NCBI GenBank assembly: GCA_014529385.2
Contig: CM043943.1
Coordinates: 157,727,247-157,791,246, forward strand
Length of the DNA: 64,000 nt
Reading direction: 5' to 3'
Source: Adiantum capillus-veneris
Lineage: Eukaryota; Streptophyta; Polypodiopsida; Polypodiales; Pteridaceae
Part shown: piece after piece, positions 1-9,372 of the stretch
How the letters are laid out: every line of letters starts with the position of its first letter
Numbering within the stretch: the first letter of the stretch is position 1
Position numbers and translations under genes: made by a program
The notes under the pieces: generated by a model
Database searches by the model: none
What the model was told of the DNA's origin: nothing
What the model saw: only the letters and a program-made list of their open reading frames with translations

Positions 1-600
1 TATAGGTTGGTGGGGGGCATGTACGCTTCCAAAGGGGAATTTTGATTTGGTTCACCCTACTATTGAGGTGAAATAGGGCTACCCGCTCTCTCCTACACTA
101 TTTGGCATGAGGTTGAGACATATCTCTCTCGCTTCTCGACAATTTTTTTCAAACTCGGATTGGGATGGTTGTTTTGAGACGCAATTTCCACAAGTGGTTT
201 TTGTTTCATTCTCGGCAATTCATGCCTATCATGGTTTAGCAAGAAGCAGCCTATTGTGGTTACTTCTAGTTGTGAGGATGAGTACAAGGCAATCTTCACA
301 TGTACGGTTGAGTGTGTATGGCTCAAACGCCTTATGGCTGATTTGGGTGTTGGACAGGACACTTCCAATATTATCTGCACTAACAGTCAGAGCGCATTGG
401 CAATTGCGAAGAACCCAATTTTTCATGCTCACACAAAGCACATTGAGGTGAATTATTACTATGTTAGAGAGAGACTCTTAGCAGGAAAGATTAGCTTGGC
501 TTATATGCTAACACAGGACAACCTTGCATATCTTTTCACAAAGGCATTGCCTTGTGAGGGAGAGAGGAGACAAGGAGGCCCCTCCCTCCTCCTTTGTTGA
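1..600 (+). pseudogene. Ty1/copia RNase H fragment (decayed)
   Basis: Residues read from 256-600 give the copia RNase H C-terminal signature: an SSCE-EY motif, a VWLKRLMADLG stretch, NSQSALAIAKNP and HAHTKHIEV. The preceding part of the same domain (SDWDG, around 150-175) lies in another frame, so at least one frameshift separates the two blocks. The ORF ends in a purine-rich stretch near 555-580, where a copia polypurine tract and 3' LTR would be expected, but no LTR pair could be matched. The window starts inside the element, so integrase and RT lie outside if they survive. This is a dead fragment with no host function. Confidence 0.85.
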
Positions 601-1973
601 CTTACACTTCATTATTGGCCACCCTATTTTCAAACTATAGATCCTTAAATAAAGTAGGTGGAGCCCCATGGGAAGAAAATCATGGGAAAGGAAGATGCTC
701 TTGGCTCCACTAATGCTTGACCATAATACACCCTCTTGACCATCCATCCCATGGCAAGCTCCCGCCAAGGATTTATGCAAAACTTCAAATCTTCAAGCGT
801 CGGTTTGTGCGCGATGCACTCAAAAACTTATCATCGAGCGCATCCCAAGAGAGAGGTGGGCCAATTGCTTTAGAACTTCTAATGGTGTCCTTATGCCATG
901 TTAGAGACCTATGAAGACTCTCTCTTGTAGGTGTTTAACCCACCTATTAAGTTCTGTAGAGCCGATGATAACTTCTCCTCCCTCAACACTTTGGGTTTGA
1001 GTGTTAACATTTGTTGCTTCATTAGGACAATTCTCAAATGATTTTGCACTACATTCCCTGCTTACTTCTTCTTTAGCTGCACGATTGGTTTCCATCTGAG
1101 GACTGGCACTAGTGTTTTGCATGTGGGGGTTATTTTGAATGTGTTCCCCATCTTGATTAGGGTTTTAAATGTTTTGCCAGACATTAGAAATGACTGCAAA
1201 ATGACTACTCTCAAAATGGGGGTTAGGGCTTACCTGGATGGGCCTCTAGCCTATATCCCCAAGACCAGGCCCAGGCCTCAGTCTTATGATAAAGTAAAAA
1301 CACTACTATATATATAGACTACCCCCTCAAGAGGAAGGGAGGGCATGTGGGACAAGTCCTTCAAGTCCTCTACCCTTCCCTTCACACTTACACCCTTGGA
1401 CTTAATAATTTTAAACTTCTTTTCGACTAGAAAAAGACTATTTTTTAGGATTCTGAGGGCCTTAAGTAACTGAATCAGGGGTTGTAAAGCACCGCACATC
1501 CCTCTAACCAAGACGCTTGTTTGGAGCTATCACACGCCATAATCCATGGCTTGGTTTTTAAAAAAAGGACAAAAAAAAATAAAAATTTTGAGAGTAAATT
1601 TGGGTTGCAAAACACCCAAAAAACTAGGTGAGCGGCCTTCAAGGGCAGTCAGCAACACTTCTAGGGTGTTGAGATCACATGCACCTACGCTCTGGTCGTG
1701 TGCTAGAGGATGATCATATAGGGAGTGTCTCCATTTACGCGGTTATTCCTCCACATTAGGCTCTAGGCCCTCAACAAGAACCAAGGTGGTACCACTCAGG
1801 ACCCACATATTGCATCTAGTGACTCTTCCTCTAACTACGACATCATGAAAAGCTACCCGACACCCAATCCCGATAGTTCAAGCCAAGACATGCATGCCAT
1901 GGGCCCACGGTCCGGGTCGATTGAGCGTGTTTAGCAGCTTGAAAGAGACTTTTAGTAGAGCCACTCGCTCCGA
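601..1973. other. No gene recognised
   Basis: Only short unconvincing reading frames on both strands. The first part may be the 3' LTR or flank of the copia fragment. No repeat, RNA gene or promoter could be supported. Confidence 0.5.
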
Positions 1974-2588
1974 ATGGAAGTAAATTCACCATTCATGAAC
2001 AATGTAGATCCCAAGGAGAGTGTGCATGTGAATATTCCATTCACTTCACTCCCTGACTCTTCAGAGTTACTCCCCTCGGAGGTTATATTACCTAATGGTA
2101 GAAGCCTTGCCGAAGTGCAAGAAGTTGATCGATATATCCTTGCAGCTAGGAAAAAGGAAATTGAAAGCTTACGCAAGGCAGAGAAATGGCAACACTTAAA
2201 GGCAAAGGCCCCTATGTGAACATACATGCTAGTCGAGCAATTGAGTGCTCCTAAATTAGCAACCACTAAGGGTCAAACCATAGAGAGCCACATTGCATCT
2301 AGTTCAATGGACACCCCTAGCACCTCAATCCTAGATGGAGCGTTTCTAAATAAAAATTGGGAGTATGAACTACAAATGGAGACTTTAAACGACCTATACA
2401 CAAGTCACACCTATCATGTGGGTTCGTTAGATATTCTACAATCCACATCAAGTGCTACTAGCGTAGAGGAGAAACAACAAAGAGTTTGTGATGTCATCCA
2501 TAGGGTTATTGAGATGGAAAGACAGAATAGAGGGATCCACATGCCTTCAACGGGTCTCATGAGATTCTTGAAAACTACGGGTGCGTTG

Positions 2589-2682
<94 letters not shown>

Positions 2683-3073
2683 GTGTTAGCGGCCACCTTA
2701 AGCCATGTCCCCTTTTTCCCTCTCTCTCTCTCCCCCTACCGGCTGGTCGTAGGCACTTGGTAGCAGATGATGGAGATATGGTTGTATATGGAATTTCTAC
2801 CGACATGGCAGTTAAATTTATTGATGTATGTGAAAAAGACATCCAGGGCTTGAGGGATGTTTGTCGGTTTTAAGCCCTAGTACGCCATGTGCAAAAGAGG
2901 GGTTTGATGCACTTGATTCTAATGAAGATCACTTTCTTGTAGTAGAGGAGCTGATGAACACACAGGAGCAGAGCTTACCTGACCAAATGCAAGATAAAAC
3001 TCTAGGTGCGCCGCATGACGGTCTTCAGGACCTTGATGCCTCTGGCAATGCACAAGCTTTTGCGAATAGCTGA
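1974..3073 (+). pseudogene. Unassigned decayed reading frame
   Basis: One frame runs from the ATG at 1974 to 2873 with a single TGA at 2217-2219. A second frame continues from 2861 to 3073. The encoded sequence is acidic and polar, with charged stretches such as AARKKEIESLRKAEKW and VEEKQQRVCDVIHRVIEMERQNRG, suggesting a short helical or coiled region. From 2592 a (CT)n tract adds a meaningless Leu-Ser run, after which the frame continues with a plausible non-repetitive stretch (VADDGDMVVYGISTDMAVKF). It could be a host gene fragment or retroelement gag. No family was recognised. Confidence 0.35.
2592..2680. repeat. (CT)n microsatellite
   Basis: About 44 uninterrupted CT units. It sits inside the unassigned frame 1974-2873 and is followed by a second short CT-rich stretch at 2720-2735. 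Confidence 0.97.
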
Positions 3074-4380
3074 AATTTTTACTGGGAAAGTTGCTTGCCC
3101 AAAGCAAAGCGCAAAGTAAGGTAATTTGTGCTCTTGGAGATAGGCTTGAGATGCTTGCATATAGCACCAATAGCTCGATCGCCAAAACAAGTCACAAAGG
3201 GAGAAAAGGAAGCTAAAGAATGGATCTAGATAGCATGAAAAGTGTTGCAAATATCAATGACATTGTCAAAATTGCATGTATATTAAAGAGGCAGAATTTG
3301 CAATTTGGTAGAATGCACACTGGGGTGACAGTTTACACAGAAAGGAATTTCCTTGTATAAACTTTTGTTGTCTCTAATACAATGCTCGAGTACAAATTAA
3401 ACATTAGTGTCCAAGGATGCCCGACATTGTGAGATATCCGAGGATGTACTGCATGCCTGCAGAGCATAGTCAAAGTCCACCTCTATAAATGGTTGTACGG
3501 GACATATCCCATGTCGTGCTAGAATAGTCATGATCCTCAAATGGAGCCTCCACCAATGTTGTGATGGCCCTCATAGACGAGGGCGTCTATCTCTCCCAAG
3601 CTCAATGGCTATGTCAGTCAATATACCTCTGTCAGTATAGCTCTCCTAAGCTCAATGGCTCTTTCAATCAATATACGTCTGGTATAGGTGGACTCTAAAG
3701 TCCGCTCAATATACCTCTGTCAGTCTAGCTCTCCCAAGGTCAATGGCTCTGTCAATCAATATACCTATGGTATAGGTGGGCTCTAAAGTATGATGTGAAG
3801 CTTGTTCATCTGACTGTTGAGTCTATGCTCTAAAGAAGTCAACGATCTCCCTTTGTGAACGTCTCCCACTATCTAATCTCCTCAAGAGACTCTCCATGTG
3901 TCTACGCAACTCTAGCAAAAACAACCTCAGTCATCTTTGACTTTGATATCTCATGACTCTAGCTAGTGGTCTAAAGCCCAATTTGAATTGATAGTGAAAG
4001 TAATCTCATATCTCATAGCATATAGGAAAACAACATATGTGATGTAAGTCTATCTTTGGCTCTATATGATACAAGTGGAAAATCTTGGCATCTATTGGTA
4101 TTTTCCTAAATCTGCAAGTCTCAATATCTAGTTGATGCGATGATGTGCACATCTAACTAATAGCACATCGTATCCCATTGGATAAATGAATGTCCATATA
4201 AGCAAGTCTAATCACATAGCCATCCTTTGTTAGCTCGAGAAGATGCTCTCTGTAGAAATCCATCTTTGTGCCAAGCTCTTGTGTTGGCTCTCTCCAAGTT
4301 CTCTTAGTGTCTACCTGAATCATATCATGTCTAATGGGGCGGTAATGTCCGTTTGTGTGATGGACAAGGAGGGTGCATTC
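3074..4380. other. No gene recognised
   Basis: No convincing coding sequence on either strand, apart from a short minus-strand frame at 4153-4392 that matches nothing I recognise. An imperfect tandem repeat (3591-3796) is the only structure seen. Confidence 0.45.
3591..3796. repeat. Imperfect tandem repeat, three units
   Basis: The phrase CTCTCCCAAGCTCAATGGCT followed by GTCAATCAATATACCTCTG recurs starting at 3591, 3641 and 3729. The last two units also share GGTATAGGTGG-CTCTAAAGT. Spacing is irregular (50 and 88 bp). Confidence 0.75.
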
Positions 4381-4441
4381 ACACGCACACACACAGGGTA
4401 TATAAAAAGGAGGAGGGGGGAGGGGGGGGGGGGGGGGGGGG

Positions 4442-4478
<37 letters not shown>

Positions 4479-4479
4479 A

Positions 4480-4522
<43 letters not shown>

Positions 4523-4603
4523 TAGATAGCGGGAGACAAAAGGGGAGAAAGAGAGAGGAGATAGAGGAAGGGGAGAGGGAGAGTAGAAATATAGCTCACT
4601 CCT

Positions 4604-4688
<85 letters not shown>

Positions 4689-4800
4689 CAGAGAGAGAGG
4701 GAGGGAGGGAGGGAGGGAGGTAGCGGGAGACAAAAGGGGAGAGATAGAGGAGATAGAGGAAGGGAAGAGGGGGAGTAGAAAAAAAGCTCGCTCCAAAAAC
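4381..4800. repeat. Compound microsatellite with an embedded duplication
   Basis: A poly-G run (about 4422-4444) is followed by (GA)n, (GT)n, (GA)n, a long (GT)n from 4606 to 4670, and (GA)n/(GGGA)n. The non-repetitive phrase TAGCGGGAGACAAAAGGGGA and the roughly 50 bases after it occur twice, near 4527 and 4721. A segment of about 194 bp has therefore been duplicated along with its microsatellite. Confidence 0.9.
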
Positions 4801-4899
4801 TGAAGTGAGCTTTTTTTCTAGGTTTGGTGAGTTGGGAAATATGTGCCAAAGGCTCACTCCAAAGCTCGCTCCAAACCTCAACTCCCAACAACTCACCTA

Positions 4900-5415
4900 G
4901 TTGGCACTCTTACTTAAGGATTTTTCTATGTCCACTAGGTCGATGACATGATCCGCAGGTCGTTCGGGAGAAAGTATATGGGGAAGATCATCCTAGAGAA
5001 ACAAGTGTTCAAACTTTTCAAACAACTCACAATACCTATCAGCAATACCCAAGTTCCGTGATGTGGGGTTGATATAGATGACTGCCACCACTTGGGATCC
5101 TCTGCGTAGCTCTCTTTTAGCCTGACATGAGAAATGAAATGGAGAGAGGGAATGATGCTCTCGCCTCTGGCTGCGACACATTATCGTTATTGAGAAGCGT
5201 AAACTTCTCCCAATTAATAATGGGCTTAAACCTGAAAAACCACTTAATGTCCAAAATGATCACATCTTGCAAGTTTAGATACTACAAAACTATGAGTAAA
5301 TTGAGTTTTTTGAATGACAAATTTGACATCATTAACTTCTTGAGAGATTGACATGTCCATGCCTTTAGAAAACCCTTGCACAAATAGGGTGGGGATAGGA
5401 GAAGCTTGAAGGCGT
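4900..5415 (-). pseudogene. Ty3/gypsy protease-to-RT linker fragment (3' half of split copy)
   Basis: Read on the minus strand, the sequence left of the CACTA insertion continues the protease frame that stops at 13757. It gives a VVSKLARCD stretch and, after a +1 shift, DVIILDIKWFFRFKPIINWE, matching the conserved D-V-I-L-G/W-L-P-I-W end of gypsy proteases. A FEKFEHLFL...LPHILSPERPADHVIDL stretch matches the linker before reverse transcriptase. The fragment ends near 4900, before RT. It is frameshifted and dead. Confidence 0.75.
5413..5415. repeat. CACTA target-site duplication, left copy (CGT)
   Basis: CGT directly before the CACTA terminus at 5416. The same CGT follows the right terminus at 13757-13759. 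Three base pairs is the length expected for CACTA/EnSpm insertions. Confidence 0.85.
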
Positions 5416-5660
5416 CACTATAACATATGTGCGGTATTATCGCTCACATTATCGCAAAAAAACAAACAAATTTGGAATATGAAAATTCCCGTATGCAGAA
5501 AAGACCGCGGCAACATTTGCGATAATGGTCTAGCGGTAACAGTCGCGGTAATGGCTGCGGCTATATTTCCACGTCTATTACCGCGTCGTTTACTGCAAGC
5601 ATACCCTCGACAGTTACCGCATCGATGTTATCGCAGGCATTACCGCGGGCGGGTTTATTA
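5416..5660. repeat. CACTA left terminal and subterminal repeat region
   Basis: About a dozen variants of GCGGTAATG or its complement (ATTACCGC, TTATCGC, TTACCGC) occur in both orientations between 5431 and 5650. In En/Spm such subterminal 12-bp motifs are bound by the TNPA protein. That role here is inferred from position and density. Confidence 0.8.
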
Positions 5661-6124
5661 TAAAAAAACAGATGACTGTTTAGATTGTCCTTTGCAGGAC
5701 CATCCAAAAGGTCATCTATTTTTTTATTTGTTTAAGATATTTTACAAAATTATTATTAATTACAACAAAATATCACAATTGGACAATACATTGAGCCAAA
5801 AAAAGATTGATAATTTCATTTACATAAGTGGAATTACAATTGGGGGAGGTATTGAGCCAAAAAATGATAGGTATTGCATTTACATAAAGGGCAAAAAAAA
5901 ACCCGCGTGTACAAAATAGAGTATGGTCATGTGGAATAGGGCAAACGGGGCCCGCGTATACAAAATAGAGGATGCTCATGGGGGAGATGGCGGCATTTCG
6001 CGTGGAACTCCTTGACTTTGCAAAACCAGAAAAAGAAACAATTAACACTTTGTTATTTAATATTTGATATAAAATCAACAATTTGATTATTTAAATAAGA
6101 TTAAACTTACATGTTGCAGACTTC
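5661..6124. other. 3' end of CACTA minus-strand gene or non-coding
   Basis: AT-rich. It may hold a last exon of the minus-strand gene: there is an AG acceptor-like site near 6020 on the minus strand, but the peptide that follows is not convincing. Two short near-copies of a CCCGCGT-TACAAAATAGAG-ATG-TCATG phrase occur at 5903-5932 and 5950-5980. Confidence 0.4.
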
Positions 6125-7469
6125 TGCACGCATTTTTGAACTCCTCTCAAGAGATCATTTGATTTTCAAACAACCAACACCAAGTTTGATACTCGGTATG
6201 GTTCTCTCTATATCTTTGCACATCTCTGGTCGGGCGACTCATGGTAATGTTATACTGACAAAAAATAGCAACCAATTAATTAAATGAAAAACATTAGACT
6301 TTTTACAATAAAACAAGTATTTTTTACTTAGATATTTGTCTTTCCAAGCCGTTTTTCCTCCCGAACCATAATGCGTAGGAGTCTGATGGGATCTGGCCTC
6401 AATTTGACGCGTATACATCCTCGCACCCTTTGCCCTTTCGTCCTCTTTCTCGCCCATAGCTGTCTCCCACTCCACATCATGGACATTTCCTGGCCGATAG
6501 CTATGCTCTGGGGACTCCATTGTCTTCTTTGCAGCTCTCCTCACACTAGATTTTTTGTTCTTGAGAAATGTTTTGACATGCTCTTGCAACCATTACCTGG
6601 AGAATTGTTGCCCCTCAGGGTTGGGGAAACGCATGTGCATGGTTGTCTCTATATATGTGAGGTTGTAGGGATCTTGCTGATCAAATTTGAGAAAACAATT
6701 GATATATGTGGAGTGGATTAATTGGTTGACGTGTGTGCGGAATCTCCTGCCCTGCGCTGTCCCGAGATCCACCATACCTCCTTTATGAACCTGGTAGTAT
6801 AACCCGCGAGCATCTGGTGAAGGCATGTCACGGTCCTCATCTTCTGTTGGAGCAGGGAGCGGTGACTGTGGAGGAGAATCTGTAGTACTCCCCCCCCCCC
6901 CCCAAAACAACAACTAGCTCCGCTCCCTCGTCGAGATCGACCGGCGCTAGCGCGCGAGCTGCCCTGACGCTAACTACCAGAAGAGCGCCGACGTCAATCT
7001 GGGACAGAAGGTGGGATAGGTGATGGATAGGTGGACGCCTGTGGCGTTGAACCCTGTGGCGTCGCACCCAACGGCGTCGGACCTTGGGCGTTGGACCCTG
7101 TGAAGGAAAACTTGAACCTGGAGCTGTAGCTGGAAAACTCTGCAGGTATGGAGTGTCACCAGTCGGAGTAGAGACCTCTGATAATCCAAAAGCTGCTAGC
7201 TGCACCGGTGAATAGCGCTACGTAAGGGTCTGCTGCGAACCTAACCACTCAGCCCGAAGACGCAATGCCCTCTCCACATCTGGATCGATCACAGGTACGG
7301 CAACGAACCCACCAAGAGCGTCCTGAAACCAGTCGAACCCTGATGATGACTGCTGAGGCGACGGCTGTGAATGATAGGCAGAGAGAGCGTCGGGATATGA
7401 CATCCCGTCCGCCATGAAATCCTCAATGCTGCGAAAGCGTGGTGTGGAAGAAGAAGACATGGTCTGCAT
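6125..7469 (-). pseudogene. CACTA accessory gene (Ptta/En/Spm-type, Transposase_24-like)
   Basis: The minus-strand frame begins with the ATG at 7469 and a Ser-rich start (MQTMSSSSTPRF). It runs through a Pro/Arg-rich region into a conserved block GLYYQVHKGG...GRRFRTHVNQLI...MRFPNPEGQQFSR and a later HYGSGGKTAWKDKYL. RRFRTHVNQLI, RFPNP-G-QFSR and YGSGG are typical of the second, TNPA-like gene of plant CACTA elements, whose product binds the ends. An intron of 73 nt (6255-6327, GT...AG) is plausible. Lesions are an in-frame TAG at 7218-7220, a shift at the poly-C run 6890-6903, and a TAA at 6593-6595 where relatives have Glu. It is transcribed away from the transposase gene. Confidence 0.65.
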
Positions 7470-7829
7470 TTATTACGACAAAGATTAAACTAGGGTATAA
7501 AATTCGAATATATGATTAAAAATTTACACATTGATTTTTTTCAAACATTGGATTTTTTAACATTGGATTCTCTTTAGTATCCAATGTTGAAAGAATCCAA
7601 TGTGGAAAGAATCCAAGGTGTGTTTACAACCTATAAAAGAGTCTTGCAAAGCCTTGAGTGCTAATAAGATATTAGTGTGTGTATTGACTAATAAGAGATT
7701 ATTGTGTTTATGATTAGTGTGACCGATTGCGCGATCACTTGGACGGCCATTGGGACCTAATACGTCACCTACGACTTAATCATGGAGGTATGTTTATGTT
7801 TTTGTGTTGATTACTGTTAATTTTAACAT
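7470..7829. promoter_or_regulatory. Left part of divergent intergenic region of CACTA
   Basis: Non-coding, AT-rich spacer upstream of the minus-strand ATG. It contains short direct repeats of AATCCAATGT(T/G)GAAAGA near 7560-7615. It must hold the promoter of the minus-strand gene if that gene is expressed; no clear TATA box was chosen. Confidence 0.35.
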
Positions 7830-8760
7830 AATTAGTGTTGACTTGTGTAATTGGCTTGTGCACACACTAATTAGTGTGTGCATTAGATTGTGCACACACT
7901 AATTAGTGTGTGTTAATATACACTAATTAGTGTGTGTTAACATACACTAATTAGTGTGTGCATTGGCTTGTGTAATTGGCTTGTGCACACACTAATTAGT
8001 GTATGCATTGGCTTGTGTAATTGGCTTGTGCACACACTAATTAGTGTTTGTTAACATACACTAATTAGTGTGTGCATTGGGTTGTGCACACACTAATTAG
8101 TGTGTGTTAACATACACTAATTAGTGTGTGCATTGGCTTGTGTAATTGGCTTGTGCACACACTAGTTAGTGTTTGTTAACATAAACTAATTAGTGTGTGC
8201 ATTGGCTTGTGCACACACTAATTAGTGTGTTAACATACACTAATTAGTGCGTGCATTGGGTTGGGTAATTGGTTTGTGCACACACTAATTAGTGTGTGTT
8301 AACATACACTAATTAGTGTGTGTTAACACACACTAATTATTGTGTGCATTGACCAATGCACACACTAATTAGTGTCATGATTGGCCAATCACATTGGTCA
8401 ATGCACACACTATTTAGTGTGTGATTAGTGTGTGCATTGCACACTAATTAGTGTGTGCATTGGCCAATGCACACACTAATCCCAAACTAATTAGTGTGTG
8501 CATTGACCAATCACATTGGCCAATGCACACACTAATCACACCCTAACCCAAATTTAACATATTAGATTTTGCAAGTAATAAATTTAACAAATTTGATAAA
8601 TTTAACAAGTTTAAATTTTGCAAGTAACTAATAATTAACAAATTTAGGTTTTGGTGTGTCTTTACTTACACTAATTAGTGTGTGCATTAGAATAATGCAC
8701 ACACTAATTAGTGTGTGTAAAGAACACATGCACTAATTAGTGTGTGTAATTAGTGTGTGT
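7830..8760. repeat. Array of CACTAATTAGTG-centred palindromes
   Basis: About twenty copies of the 20-bp perfect palindrome CACACACTAATTAGTGTGTG or close variants. They are joined by phrases such as GCATTGGCTTGTGTAATTGGC and TTAACATA, giving a loose higher-order unit of about 70 bp. Between about 8340 and 8530 a second inverted phrase, GCATTGGCCAATGC, is interleaved. The array lies between the two divergently transcribed genes of the CACTA element. A role as a bidirectional regulatory region or protein-binding platform is inference. Confidence 0.9.
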
Positions 8761-9372
8761 GTGTGTGTATGCATGTGTGTGCATGCGTTTGTATGAGTGT
8801 ATGCATGTGTGTATGCGTGTGAAAAAATCAAAAAACATAACAACAAAACTTACATGGAATTGAAGAGCTTGTTGGGAGAGGGTAGAAGAGTGTAGGAGAG
8901 TGGAAGAGTAGAGATGGTGGAGAGTAGAAGAGTAGAGATAGAGGTAGAGCTCAAGGTTGTGAGGTTCGCGCTCTCGGCTTCTGTGGAGAAGACGATGAAA
9001 TTCGAATTTTAGGGCTTTGAACTTCGCGGGGCACGCGGGTGCCCCTATTTATTAAAAAAATTGAAATTTTAATTTTCGCGCATATTACCGCGAGATCTAC
9101 CGCCTGCATTACCGCGTTCATTTCCGCCTCTATTATCGCGGCGCAATTTCGGGCCATACACACAGATGGCCACGTTCTGACATTATTACTATTGATCCTC
9201 AAAATCTATTGGTACTATGTTTTTTATAAACTATATATAAAATGAACGTATTCTTAGTACTTTGAAAATGACATTTTTACCTAAAAGTTTAATTTTTACT
9301 TTTTACTGATATTTTGTGCCCCTATTTTTTCGTAATTTGATTTTAATTAGTGTATGTAATTTATTAATATAG
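8761..9372. promoter_or_regulatory. Right part of divergent CACTA intergenic region with motif cluster
   Basis: It begins with a (GT/GCAT)-rich stretch to 8820, then a GA-rich direct repeat (GGTAGAAGAGT-TAG-AGAG units, 8880-8945). At 9078-9147 it carries five or six ATTACCGCG/TTATCGCGG motifs like those at the element ends. The first exon of the transposase may start here, because an AG splice acceptor precedes 9373, but no start codon could be fixed. Confidence 0.55.

Noticed and set aside
2592-2680. Long Leu-Ser, Arg-Glu or Val-Cys repeat proteins over all CT/GA/GT tracts
   Set aside because: Open frames through dinucleotide repeats have no stop codons by composition; none has flanking conserved sequence.
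7830-8760. CRISPR-like array
   Set aside because: Repeats are palindromic and nearly contiguous with repeated, not unique, spacers; the genome is plant nuclear and the array lies within a CACTA element.
9078-9147. A second CACTA terminus, i.e. two nested CACTA elements
   Set aside because: The motif cluster lacks a CACTA/TAGTG end and a 3-bp duplication there, and both outer ends form one clean insertion with CGT.
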